Shown piece after piece: positions 39,628-48,198 of a DNA stretch of 64,000 nt. Numbering within the stretch: the stretch's first letter is position 1; each line of letters opens with the position of its first letter. The notes under the pieces were generated by a model. That model was given only the letters and a program-made list of their open reading frames with translations. It did no database searches and was not told where the DNA came from. The stretch is from Polaromonas glacialis (GTDB lineage: Bacteria; Pseudomonadota; Gammaproteobacteria; Burkholderiales; Burkholderiaceae_C): contig NZ_KL448323.1 in the NCBI RefSeq assembly GCF_000709345.1, positions 3,800,808-3,864,807 on the forward strand. Direction: 5' to 3'. The translations under genes were made by a program, and so were the position numbers.

Positions 39628-40437
39628 TCAGGCCAGCCAGCGCTTGCGGCGCTTGTAGCTTTTCACGTCCTTGAAGCTCTTGCGTTCGCCGCCGCCGACA
39701 CCGAGGTAGAACTCTTTCACGTCCTCGTTGTTGGCCAGGTCGCTGGCGATGCCGTCCATCACCACGCGGCCCGATTCCATGATGTAGCCGTAGTCCGAGT
39801 ATTTCAGCGCCATGTTGGTGTTCTGCTCGGCCAGCAGGAAGGTGACTTTTTCCTTGGTGTTCAGGTCCTTGACGATGTTGAACACCTCCTCGACGATCTG
39901 CGGCGCCAGGCCCATCGACGGCTCGTCGAGCAGCACCATGCTCGGATTGGTCATGATGGCGCGGCCAATCGCGCACATCTGCTGTTCGCCGCCCGAGGTG
40001 TAGGCGGCCTGCGACGTGCGGCGCGTCTTCAGGCGCGGAAAGTAGTTGTAGACCTTGTCCAGGTTGGCGGCAATCTCGCCCTTGTTGCTGCGCGTGTAGG
40101 CGCCGGTCATCAGGTTTTCCTCGATGGTCAGGTGGGCGAAGCAGTGCCGGCCTTCCATGACCTGCACCACGCCGCGCTGCACCAGGTCGGCCGGCGACAG
40201 GTTCTCGATGCGCTCGCCGCGCAGCTCGATCGAGCCCTTGGTGACGGCGCCGCGCTCGCCTTGCAGCAGGTTGGAAATGGCGCGCAGCGTCGTGGTCTTG
40301 CCCGCACCGTTGCCGCCCAGGATGGCGACGATCTTGCCTTCGGGTACCTGCAGCGAGACGCCCTTGAGCACCAGGATCACATGGTTGTAGATCACCTCGA
40401 TGCCGTTGACGTTCAGGACAATTTTTTGGGGTTCCAT
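39628..40437 (-). CDS. livF: branched-chain amino acid-type ABC transporter ATP-binding protein LivF
   Basis: A 269-aa ABC ATPase. Walker A GGNGAGKTTT, signature YTSGGEQQM (a variant of LSGGQ), Walker B MVLLDEPSMGL and the switch His region (LLAEQNTN) are present. It is longer than E. coli LivF (237 aa) owing to a basic tail (SFKDVKSYKRRKRWLA). It is the last transporter gene of the operon ligase-livG-livH-livM-binding protein-livF; a stem-loop separates it from the binding-protein gene. The substrate is probably not an amino acid, given the CoA ligases around it. Confidence 0.9.
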   Translation of the reverse strand: MEPQKIVLNVNGIEVIYNHVILVLKGVSLQVPEGKIVAILGGNGAGKTTTLRAISNLLQGERGAVTKGSIELRGERIENLSPADLVQRGVVQVMEGRHCFAHLTIEENLMTGAYTRSNKGEIAANLDKVYNYFPRLKTRRTSQAAYTSGGEQQMCAIGRAIMTNPSMVLLDEPSMGLAPQIVEEVFNIVKDLNTKEKVTFLLAEQNTNMALKYSDYGYIMESGRVVMDGIASDLANNEDVKEFYLGVGGGERKSFKDVKSYKRRKRWLA

Positions 40438-40467
40438 GGGGTTTCTCTTGTCAATGTGTCTGTCTGT

Positions 40468-40506
40468 GCCAGGCGAAAGGCTTGCGGTGCAGGCCTTTCG
40501 CCTGGC
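40468..40506 (-). promoter_or_regulatory. intra-operon stem-loop after the binding-protein gene
   Basis: A perfect 14-bp inverted repeat, GCCAGGCGAAAGGC (40468-40481) and GCCTTTCGCCTGGC (40493-40506), 11-nt loop, no U-tract, 34 bp after the binding-protein stop. Such stems often protect the upstream mRNA and raise binding-protein levels over ATPase levels. Confidence 0.75.
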
Positions 40507-40539
40507 GGCTCCCGAAGAAGCCGCGCAGGGGTCAAGTCT

Positions 40540-41868
40540 TCAAGACTGGCAGTCGGCTGCGTCGCGGCGCGTCAGCTTCTTGTCGGCCAGGTACTTCTCG
40601 GCACCGGCCTTCACCAGCGGCTTGATGATCTGGTCGTCCGACTGGTACCAGTCGGAGCTCATCGCCCACTTCTTGCCGTCCCAGGTCTGCACGCGCGCCC
40701 AGGTCGAGCCCATGTGGTCGGCGCAGCTGGTGGAAATCGGCCGCATCACGCCGGCAAAGCCCAGCGCATCGAGTCTTTTCTGGTCCAGCGACAGGTTCTC
40801 CAGGCCCCAGCGCACCTGCTCGCCGGTCATGACCTTGCCCTTGCCAAAGCGCTCCTGCGCCCGGCGCACGGCCTCGATGCTCAGCATCTGGATGATGGCG
40901 CCGCGCGTGTACAGCACCGAGCCTACTTCGTCCTTTGGACCGCTGCCCTGGCCCTTGTCATGGACCAGCTTGAGGATGTCCTGCATGACTTTCGATTCCT
41001 GGCCCGAGCCGTTGAGCGCCAGCGCCTGGTAGCCCTTGGCGCCTTCGCCGACGTCGCGCACGTCAGGCTCGGCACCGGCCCACCACACGCCGTAGAGCTT
41101 CTCGCGCGGGAATCCAGTGGCCTGCGCTTCCTTCAGAGCGGTCGAGTTCATCACGCCCCAGCCCCACAGCAGCACATAGTCGGGCTTGGCTTGGCGCACC
41201 TGCAGCCAGGCGGCTTTTTGTTCGACGCCGGGCGCGGTGACCGGCAGCAACTGCAGCTCGAAGCCGTGCATCTTGGCGCGTTCCTGCAGCAGCGGAATCG
41301 GCTCCTTGCCGAACGGGCTGTCGTGGTAGACCAGCGCGATTTTCTTGCCCTTGAGCTTGTCCAGGCCGCCGGCGCTCTTGCCGATGTGCTGGATCAGGAT
41401 GTCGGCGGCGGTCCAGTAGCTGCCCATCAGCGGAAAGTTCCACTTGAACGCCTGGCCGTCCTGCGCGACCGACAACCCGTAGCCCAGCGTGATCAGCGGG
41501 ATTTTGTCGTTGGGGACTTTTTCGGTCAGCGCAAAGGTGATGCCGGTGGCCTGCGGGTCGATCAGCGCCACGCCGGGCTTGTTCTTCAGGCGCTCGTAGC
41601 ATTCCACGCCCCGGTCGGTGGCGTAGCCGGTTTCGCATTCCTCGAACGTCAGCTTGACGCCGTTGATGCCGCCGTCGCGCGCATTGACCATCTTGATGTA
41701 GTCCTGCTTGCCGTTGGCCCAGGGCGTTCCGTTGGGCGCGTAGGGGCCGGTGCGGTAAGACAGCAGCGGGAAGAACTGCTCCTTGGCCTGCGCAAAGGCG
41801 CTGGTGGACAGCGACGCTGCCCCGGCCGCGACCACGGCCGCAGCAACGACGAGTTTTGAAAGCTTCAT
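40540..41868 (-). CDS. Liv-type ABC transporter periplasmic substrate-binding protein
   Basis: A 442-aa binding protein with signal peptide MKLSKLVVAAAVVAAGAASLSTSAFA and a type I periplasmic-binding fold (PYAPNGTPWANGKQDYIKMVN, GGINGVKLTFEECETGYATD). AAGGAG precedes ATG 41868. It belongs to the longer group of Leu/Ile/Val-like binding proteins associated with aromatic or short-chain acid transporters. It sits between livM and livF in the operon. The open frame continues into livM on paper, but that is a different frame from livM and not a fusion. Confidence 0.92.
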   Translation of the reverse strand: MKLSKLVVAAAVVAAGAASLSTSAFAQAKEQFFPLLSYRTGPYAPNGTPWANGKQDYIKMVNARDGGINGVKLTFEECETGYATDRGVECYERLKNKPGVALIDPQATGITFALTEKVPNDKIPLITLGYGLSVAQDGQAFKWNFPLMGSYWTAADILIQHIGKSAGGLDKLKGKKIALVYHDSPFGKEPIPLLQERAKMHGFELQLLPVTAPGVEQKAAWLQVRQAKPDYVLLWGWGVMNSTALKEAQATGFPREKLYGVWWAGAEPDVRDVGEGAKGYQALALNGSGQESKVMQDILKLVHDKGQGSGPKDEVGSVLYTRGAIIQMLSIEAVRRAQERFGKGKVMTGEQVRWGLENLSLDQKRLDALGFAGVMRPISTSCADHMGSTWARVQTWDGKKWAMSSDWYQSDDQIIKPLVKAGAEKYLADKKLTRRDAADCQS

Positions 41869-41933
41869 GGATGTCTCCTTGGAATAAAAGTGTTGAAGCA
41901 CGGGGGAAAAACGAGGGTCTTGAATGAATCCAT

Positions 41934-43010
41934 TCAATGGGGGAAAGGCCACAGGCGCAGTTTCTGCTTGGCCATGGACCACAGCCGGGCCAGGCCATGC
42001 GGCTCGACGATCAGGAACCAGACGATCAGGCCGCCGAAAATCATCAGTTCGGCATGCGACACGCCGGCGGTTGAAATCTCGATGCCGAACAGGCCCATGA
42101 AGGCCGGCAAAAAGCGGTTCAGCGCAATCGGCAGCACGACGATGAAGGCCGCGCCGAAGAAGCCGCCCATGATCGAGCCCAGGCCGCCGATGATCACCAT
42201 GAACAGCAGGCGGAACGAAATCTCGACCGAGAACGCCGCCGGCTCCCACGAACCCAGGTGCACGAAGGCCCAGAGCGCGCCGGCCATGCCGATGATGAAG
42301 GAGCTCACGGCAAAGGCGCTGAGCTTGGCGTACATGGGCCGGATGCCGATGACGGAGGCGGCGACGTCCATGTCGCGGATCGCCATCCACTCGCGGCCGA
42401 TGGCGCCGCGCACCAGGTTCTTGGCCAGCAGCGCCACGACCACCAGGATCGCCAGGCAGAACAAATACTTGGACGTCGGGCTCTGGATCGGCAGGCCGAA
42501 CACCTGCAGCTGGGTCACCGACACCGAACCCGAGGCCGAATCGTTGGTCAGCCACTTGATGCGCAGGAACATCCAGTCGCTGAAGAACTGTGCCGCCAGC
42601 GTCGCCACGGCCAGGTACAGGCCCTTGACGCGCAGGCTGGGCAGGCCGAACAAGATGCCGAAGGCCATGGCGCACAGCCCGCCCAGAATCACCGCCGGAA
42701 TCAAGGGCAGACCGGGAATCCGCACGAAGAAGTTGTAGGCGCCGTAGGCCCCGACCGCCATGAAGGCGCCCGAGCCGAGCGAGATCTGGCCGCAGTAGCC
42801 GACCAGGATATTCACCCCGATGGCCGCCAGCGACATGATGACCAGCGGAATCAAAATCGAGGCGTAGAGGTAGTCGCTGGCCAGCAGCGGCACGGCGATG
42901 AAGGCAAACAGCAGCATCAGGCCGATGGCGATGCGGTCCTGCGTGATCGGGAAAATTTGCTGGTCGGCCCGGTAGGTCGTCTTGAACTGGCCGTTTTCGC
43001 GGTAGAGCAT
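41934..43010 (-). CDS. livM: Liv-type ABC transporter permease LivM
   Basis: A 358-aa permease with about nine or ten membrane segments, opening MLYRENGQFKTTYRADQQIF and containing NILVGYCGQISLGSGAFMAVGAYGAY and IGGLGSIMGGFFGAAFIV, conserved in LivM. It pairs with LivH to form the membrane channel. It is positioned 26 bp after livH and 65 bp before the binding-protein gene. Confidence 0.94.
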   Translation of the reverse strand: MLYRENGQFKTTYRADQQIFPITQDRIAIGLMLLFAFIAVPLLASDYLYASILIPLVIMSLAAIGVNILVGYCGQISLGSGAFMAVGAYGAYNFFVRIPGLPLIPAVILGGLCAMAFGILFGLPSLRVKGLYLAVATLAAQFFSDWMFLRIKWLTNDSASGSVSVTQLQVFGLPIQSPTSKYLFCLAILVVVALLAKNLVRGAIGREWMAIRDMDVAASVIGIRPMYAKLSAFAVSSFIIGMAGALWAFVHLGSWEPAAFSVEISFRLLFMVIIGGLGSIMGGFFGAAFIVVLPIALNRFLPAFMGLFGIEISTAGVSHAELMIFGGLIVWFLIVEPHGLARLWSMAKQKLRLWPFPH

Positions 43011-43036
43011 GTGGGTTCCTTGTTCTTCTTGTCAGT

Positions 43037-43966
43037 TCAGACGCGATCAATGATCTTCTCGCCGAACAGCCCTTGCGGACGGAACAGCAAAAACACCAGC
43101 GCCAGCACATAGGCAAACCAGATCTCGATACCGCCGCCGACGAAGGGGCCGAGGTAGACCTCGGACAGCTTCTCGCCGACGCCGATGATCAGCCCGCCCA
43201 GAATCGCGCCGGGCACCGAGGTCAGGCCGCCCAGGATCACCACCGGCAAGGCGCGCAGCGCAATCGTCGTCAGCGAGAACTGCACGCCCAGCTTGGAGCC
43301 CCAGATCATTCCCGATACCAGCGCGACGACGCCCGCCACGCACCAGACGATGACCCAGATGCGGTTCAGCGGAATGCCAATCGACTGGGCCGCCTGGTGG
43401 TCGTCGGCGACGGCGCGCAGGGCGCGGCCGGTGGTGGTTTTCTGGAAAAAGATGCTCAGCAAGATGACCATGCTGGCGGCGATGGCGGCGGCAATCACGT
43501 CTTCCTTGTTGACCAGGATGCCGCCCGGAAACACCGAGTCCAGCATGAAGATCGGGTCTTTGGGCATGCCGATGTCAATTTTGTAGATGTCGCTGCCAAA
43601 CAGCGTCTGGCCCAGGCCTTCGAGGAAGTAGGCAATGCCCAGTGTGGCCATCAGCAGCGTCGCGCCTTCCTGGTTGACCAGGTGGCGCAGCACCAGCCGC
43701 TCGATCAGCCAGGCGACGACGAACATCAGCACGGCGGCAATCGCAAAGGCGATCATGTTGGCGACGAACAGGTTGTCAATGCCGGTCCATTTCGGAACCC
43801 ATTCCGAGAAGCGCGCCATTGCCAGCGCCGCGAACAGCACCATCGCGCCCTGCGCGAAGTTGAACACGCCCGACGCCTTGTAGATCAGCACAAAGCCGAG
43901 GGCGACCAGCGAATACAGCATGCCGGCCATCAGGCCGCCGATCAGTGTTTCTAAAAAGAATGCCAT
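43037..43966 (-). CDS. livH: Liv-type ABC transporter permease LivH
   Basis: A 309-aa permease with about eight membrane segments: MAFFLETLIGGLMAGMLYSLVALGFVLIYKASGVFNFAQGAM is the family N-terminus (quoted in pieces: FFLETLIGGLMAG, LVALGFVLIYKASGV, FNFAQGAM). ATG 43966 is chosen because homology starts there; a longer frame upstream overlaps livG. It lies between livG and livM and heterodimerises with LivM. Confidence 0.94.
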   Translation of the reverse strand: MAFFLETLIGGLMAGMLYSLVALGFVLIYKASGVFNFAQGAMVLFAALAMARFSEWVPKWTGIDNLFVANMIAFAIAAVLMFVVAWLIERLVLRHLVNQEGATLLMATLGIAYFLEGLGQTLFGSDIYKIDIGMPKDPIFMLDSVFPGGILVNKEDVIAAAIAASMVILLSIFFQKTTTGRALRAVADDHQAAQSIGIPLNRIWVIVWCVAGVVALVSGMIWGSKLGVQFSLTTIALRALPVVILGGLTSVPGAILGGLIIGVGEKLSEVYLGPFVGGGIEIWFAYVLALVFLLFRPQGLFGEKIIDRV

Positions 43967-43983
43967 TTTTGTTCTTCCGCTGC

Positions 43984-44769
43984 TTAGTGGCTGGTGCCGA
44001 GGTAGGCGCTGATCACGTCCGGGTTGGCGCGGACTTCTTCGGGCTCGCCGTCGCCGATCTTCTTGCCGTAGTCGAGCACCACGACACGGTCGGAAATGTC
44101 CATCACCACGCCCATGTCGTGCTCGATCAGCACGATGGTGGTGCCGAATTCCTCGTTCACATCCAGGATGAAGCGGCACATGTCCTGCTTTTCCTCGACG
44201 TTCATGCCGGCCATCGGCTCGTCGAGCAGCAGCACCTGCGGCTCCATCGCCAGCGCACGGCCCAGGTCGACGCGCTTTTGCAGGCCGTAGGGCAACTGGC
44301 CGACCGGCGTCTTGCGAAAGGCCTGGATTTCCAGGAAATCGATGATGCCTTCGACATATTCGCGGTGGCGCGTTTCCTCGCGCTCGGCCGGGCCGATGCG
44401 CAGCGCCTGCATGAACAAGTTGCTTTTGATCTTCAGGTTGCGCCCGGTCATGATGTTGTCGATCACGCTCATGCCCTTGAACAGCGCCAGGTTCTGGAAG
44501 GTCCGCGCCACACCCATCTCGGCCACCTGGCGCGAGGACATGTGCGAGAACTTCTTGCCCCGGAAGGTGATCGAGCCTTCCTGCGGCGTGTACACGCCGT
44601 TGATGCAGTTGAGCATCGAGCTTTTGCCGGCGCCGTTGGGGCCGATGATGGAGCGGATTTCATGCTCCTTCACATTGAAGGAAATGTCGGTCAGCGCCTT
44701 GACGCCGCCAAAACGCAGGCTGATGTTGTTGACGTCCAAAATGACGTCGCCGGTCTTCTTTTTTGTCAT
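43984..44769 (-). CDS. livG: branched-chain amino acid-type ABC transporter ATP-binding protein LivG
   Basis: A 261-aa ABC ATPase with Walker A GPNGAGKSSML, a degenerate signature (LPYGLQKRVDLGRAL), Walker B VLLLDEPMAGM and the C-terminal LIEHDMGVVMDISDRVVVLDYG. The length is normal for LivG (about 255 aa). Its start is 10 bp after the stop of the acyl-CoA ligase gene, so the ligase and transporter are one transcript. Confidence 0.94.
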   Translation of the reverse strand: MTKKKTGDVILDVNNISLRFGGVKALTDISFNVKEHEIRSIIGPNGAGKSSMLNCINGVYTPQEGSITFRGKKFSHMSSRQVAEMGVARTFQNLALFKGMSVIDNIMTGRNLKIKSNLFMQALRIGPAEREETRHREYVEGIIDFLEIQAFRKTPVGQLPYGLQKRVDLGRALAMEPQVLLLDEPMAGMNVEEKQDMCRFILDVNEEFGTTIVLIEHDMGVVMDISDRVVVLDYGKKIGDGEPEEVRANPDVISAYLGTSH

Positions 44770-44779
44770 GGTTGTCTAT

Positions 44780-46726
44780 TCAGGCAGCGGCTTTGACCGG
44801 GGAAAAGGTTTTGGCATCCGACAGCTTGAGCGTGGCGCTGACGCTGCCGGTGCGGCCGTCCTCGAACTTGACGACGGTTTCGATGTACTGCTCGGCCTTG
44901 CCGGCATACAGCGCCTCGACCAGCACGCCGTACTTGTCGGCGATGAAGCCGCGCCGCACCTTGTTGGTCCGCGTCAGTTCACCATCGTCGGCATCCAGCT
45001 CCTTGTGCAGGATCAAAAAGCGGCTGACCTGGCTGCCGGCCAGCAGCGCGTCGCTGGCCAGGTCGGCATTGACCTTCTCGACGCATTCCTTCATGAGCTG
45101 GTAGACCTCGGGCTTTTGCGCCAGGTCGGTGTAGCCCGCATAGGGCAGGTTGCGCCGTTCTGCCCAGTTGCCCACGGCGTCGAAATCGATGTTGATCATG
45201 ACGCAGACGCGGTCGCGCCCGTCGCCCAGCGCCACGACTTCCTTGATGAAGGGGAAGAACTTGAGCTTGTTCTCTACATACTTGGGCGCGAACATCGCGC
45301 CATCGTTCGGTCCGCCCTTGATACGGCCGACGTCTTTCACCCGGTCGATGATCTTCAGATGGCCGTGCGCGTCGAGGAAACCGGCGTCGCTGGTGTGGTA
45401 CCAGCCGTCGGCGGTCAGCACCTCGGCCGTGGCCGTCGGGTTTTTGTAGTATTCCTTGAGCAGTCCGGCCGACTTGACCATGATCTCGCCGTTTTCGGCG
45501 ACCTTGATCTGTACGCCGCGAATCGGCACGCCCACGGTGTCGGCGCGCGCCTGGTTGTCGGGCTGCAGGCAAACGAAGACGGCGGTTTCGGTTGAGCCGT
45601 AGAGCTGCTTCAGGTTGATGCCGATCGAGCGGTAAAACGTGAACAGGTCGGGGCCGATGGCTTCGCCGGCGGTGTAGGCCACGCGTACCCGGCTGAAACC
45701 CAGGTTGTTGCGCAGCGGGCCATAGACCAGCACATTGCCGATGGCGTATTTCAGCCGGTCCAGCGCGCCGACGGATTCGCCATTCATCAACGCCGGTCCG
45801 ACACGCCGGGCGACGTTCATGCAGGCCTCGAACATCTTGCGCTTGAGCGCGCCGGCATCTTCCATGCGGATCATCACGCTGGTCAGCAGGCCTTCAAACA
45901 CCCGGGGCGGTGCGAAGTAGTAGGTCGGGCCGACTTCCTTCAGGTCAATCGTCACGGTGCTGGCCGACTCGGGGCAGTTCACCACGTAGCCGCAGGCCAG
46001 CCACTGGGCGTAGCTGAAGATGTTCTGGCCAATCCAGGCGGGCGGCAGATAGGCCAGCACTTCCTCGGCACTTGTCAGTTTGTCGAATTCGGCGCCGGCG
46101 GTGGCGCGGTCGAGCAGCGTGCTGTGGGTGTGGACCACGCCCTTGGGGTTGCCGGTGGTACCGGAGGTGAAGAACATCGCGGCCACGTCATTCGGCTGGA
46201 CCTTGGCGACTTCGGCGGCAAACCACTGCGGGTTTTTGGCGGCAAAGGCTGCGCCCGATTCGATCAGCGCATCGAGCGAGGCGAGGCCGGGCTCGCTGTA
46301 GGTGCGCAGGCCGCGCGGGTCGTCGTAATAGATGTTGGAGATTTGCGGGCAGCGGTCGCGGATTTCGACCAGCTTGTCCACCTGCTCCTGGTCCTCGACC
46401 ATGGCAAAGCGCACTTCGGCATTGTTCAGCGGAAACACGCATTCGGCGCCAACGGCGTCTTGGTACAGCGGCACCGGGACCGCGCCCAGCGACTGCACCG
46501 CCAGCATGGTGGCGTACAGGCGCGGGCGGTTGGCGCCAATCACAACCATGTGCTCGCCGCGCTTCAGGCCGGCCTGGCTCAATCCTGCGGCCAGTTGCCC
46601 GACCAGTCCGGCCAGCGACGACCAGCTGTGCGCCTGCCAGATGCCGTACTCTTTCTCGCGCATGGCCGGCGCGGCCGGACGGTCGGCGGCATGCTTGAGC
46701 AGCAATTGGGGAAATGTGGTCTGCAT
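44780..46726 (-). CDS. long-chain-type AMP-dependent acyl-CoA synthetase
   Basis: A 648-aa adenylate-forming ligase. Motif A8/P-loop MFFTSGTTGNPKGVVHTH and the later YGSTETAVFVCLQ, GWYHTSDAGFLDAHGHLKIIDR and KDVGRIKGG segments are clear, as in long-chain fatty acyl-CoA synthetases. It heads the operon with the Liv-type transporter, a common arrangement in Burkholderiales, and presumably traps the imported acid as CoA ester. The upstream gap carries a 16-bp perfect palindrome that may be its operator. Confidence 0.92.
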   Translation of the reverse strand: MQTTFPQLLLKHAADRPAAPAMREKEYGIWQAHSWSSLAGLVGQLAAGLSQAGLKRGEHMVVIGANRPRLYATMLAVQSLGAVPVPLYQDAVGAECVFPLNNAEVRFAMVEDQEQVDKLVEIRDRCPQISNIYYDDPRGLRTYSEPGLASLDALIESGAAFAAKNPQWFAAEVAKVQPNDVAAMFFTSGTTGNPKGVVHTHSTLLDRATAGAEFDKLTSAEEVLAYLPPAWIGQNIFSYAQWLACGYVVNCPESASTVTIDLKEVGPTYYFAPPRVFEGLLTSVMIRMEDAGALKRKMFEACMNVARRVGPALMNGESVGALDRLKYAIGNVLVYGPLRNNLGFSRVRVAYTAGEAIGPDLFTFYRSIGINLKQLYGSTETAVFVCLQPDNQARADTVGVPIRGVQIKVAENGEIMVKSAGLLKEYYKNPTATAEVLTADGWYHTSDAGFLDAHGHLKIIDRVKDVGRIKGGPNDGAMFAPKYVENKLKFFPFIKEVVALGDGRDRVCVMINIDFDAVGNWAERRNLPYAGYTDLAQKPEVYQLMKECVEKVNADLASDALLAGSQVSRFLILHKELDADDGELTRTNKVRRGFIADKYGVLVEALYAGKAEQYIETVVKFEDGRTGSVSATLKLSDAKTFSPVKAAA

Positions 46727-46812
46727 CCGGGTCTTCTCTCCAGGTGGGGCAGTTTCTTTTTAAGGAAATCTGCGGTGTGAAACGAATGGTAGGGCTCCAT
46801 TTGACGCTGGGA

Positions 46813-46828
46813 TGTCGTTGCAACGACA
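46813..46828. promoter_or_regulatory. 16-bp perfect palindrome upstream of the ligase-liv operon
   Basis: TGTCGTTGCAACGACA, 87 bp before the ligase start, in the 147-bp gap between the second binding-protein gene and the operon. A perfect even palindrome of this size fits a dimeric repressor or activator site. The regulator is not identified; the Crp/Fnr protein at 48199 is a candidate in the neighbourhood. Confidence 0.6.
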
Positions 46829-46873
46829 ATTTAGGGGAAAGTCCTAGTGGGGTGTCCCCGGGGTCGGGCGCTT

Positions 46874-48061
46874 TTATCGGATAAGGCGGCCGTCACGTCC
46901 CACCATGTTGAGTTCCACGAAGTGTGAAGCGCCCTTGGAGGAGTTGGTGAAACTCACCTCGAAGCCGCCAAGGTCATAACGTTTCATCGCCCAGGCGCTG
47001 TCGATGAAGCTGCTGCGCGTGGGATTGCGTCCGGCCCGGCGCAGCGCTTCGGCGAACACCCGGGCGTTGACATAGCCTTCGAGCGCCAGGTGCGAAGGCG
47101 CCAGCGCCACGCCGGCCGCTTTCCAGGCCTGCTGGAATTCGCGCGCCAGCGGCAGGATGTTGTTGGCCGGCAGGGGCATGACCTGCGACACGGTGATGCC
47201 GGTGGCGTCATCGCCCATGGCCTTGAGCGTGGCCGCCGAGCCCATGACCGACAGGGCGTACAGCGCCAGCCCCTTGCGCTGCTGGCGGATGGCCTTGACG
47301 AATTCGACCGTGGGCTGGCCCGCCAGGCCCATGATGACGGCCTCGGGCTGCGACGCGGCAATCTTCGCGGCCGCAGCGGCGGCGTCCGACGAGTTGTTCT
47401 CGATCGTCGCCACCGCCGCTTCGCTCAAGCCCTTGCTGGCCATCACCTGCCGGGCGACAGCGGCGACATCCTTGCCGAAGGCATTGTTCTGGTGGACGAT
47501 GGCGATGCGCTTGATGCCGATGGTCGCCAGGTGCTGCACCAGGTGCCCGGTCTCGTCGGCATAGCTGGCGCGGATGTTGAACACGTTGCGGGCATTTTTG
47601 GGGCGCGCCGACGCGGCGCCGGTGAAGGGCGCAAAAAACGGAATGCCCGATTCGATCACCTGCGGCAGCATGGCCTCGACCATGGGCGTGCCCAGGCAGT
47701 TGAAGATCGCAAAGCAGTTGCGGTCGGCGATGAAGCTTTTGGCATTGGCCAGTGCGCGCGGCACGTCGTAGCCATCGTCCACGGCATTCAGTTCAATCGA
47801 CCGGCCGTTGACGCCGCCAGCCGCATTGAGGGCCGTAAAGTACACCTTGGCGCCCTGATGCACGGCCTGCCCGAGGTCGGCCAGCGGCCCGGTCAGCGCG
47901 GTGGACTGGAAGATTTTCAGCGGGCCGGTGTCTTGTGCCCAAAGCGGTGCGTGAAGGGCCAGTGGCAGCGCCGCAAGGGCGCCCAGAACCCCCCGCCTTG
48001 ACAGTGTTGCTGCCGCGTCATGGTTCGTCGCAGCAGGCAGGAGGGGAAGGGGATGGGTCAT
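46874..48061 (-). CDS. ABC transporter substrate-binding protein (Leu/Ile/Val-binding type)
   Basis: A 395-aa type I periplasmic-binding protein with a twin-Arg-like start (SRRGVLGALAALPLALHAPLWA). The body has LKIFQSTALTGPLADLG, GGVNGRSIELNAVDDGYD and VHQNNAFGKDVAAVARQVM. It differs from the 442-aa binding protein of the neighbouring operon and may offer the same permease a second ligand. It is separated from the operon by 147 bp and is divergent from the Crp/Fnr gene. Confidence 0.9.
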   Translation of the reverse strand: MTHPLPLLPAATNHDAAATLSRRGVLGALAALPLALHAPLWAQDTGPLKIFQSTALTGPLADLGQAVHQGAKVYFTALNAAGGVNGRSIELNAVDDGYDVPRALANAKSFIADRNCFAIFNCLGTPMVEAMLPQVIESGIPFFAPFTGAASARPKNARNVFNIRASYADETGHLVQHLATIGIKRIAIVHQNNAFGKDVAAVARQVMASKGLSEAAVATIENNSSDAAAAAAKIAASQPEAVIMGLAGQPTVEFVKAIRQQRKGLALYALSVMGSAATLKAMGDDATGITVSQVMPLPANNILPLAREFQQAWKAAGVALAPSHLALEGYVNARVFAEALRRAGRNPTRSSFIDSAWAMKRYDLGGFEVSFTNSSKGASHFVELNMVGRDGRLIR

Positions 48062-48134
48062 GCTTTGTCTCGGATGTAGTTCAGGGGTGAAAGGGCGCGG
48101 GCGATGTTATGCTTTAAATTTGTGTTTTGGCTTA

Positions 48135-48154
48135 CATCCAAGGCCAGTTGGATG
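48135..48154. promoter_or_regulatory. inverted repeat in the binding-protein/Crp-Fnr divergent promoter
   Basis: CATCCAA (48135-48141), 6-nt spacer, TTGGATG (48148-48154), in the 137-bp region between the divergent genes. A candidate operator, possibly for the adjacent Crp/Fnr protein. Confidence 0.5.
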
Positions 48155-48198
48155 GCTTGATTTGCGCTATGCCGTGGCAAGAGATTTTTTCCTGATCC

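Noticed and set aside
39460..41859. 799-codon open frame on the plus strand across livF and the binding-protein gene
   Set aside because: It is antisense to two clearly real genes and runs through the 84-bp repeat; the composition is typical of a shadow frame.
40540..43116. 858-codon minus-strand frame suggesting a fusion of the binding protein with an upstream protein
   Set aside because: Only the last 442 codons match a binding protein, with its own ribosome binding site and signal peptide; the rest overlaps livM in a different frame.
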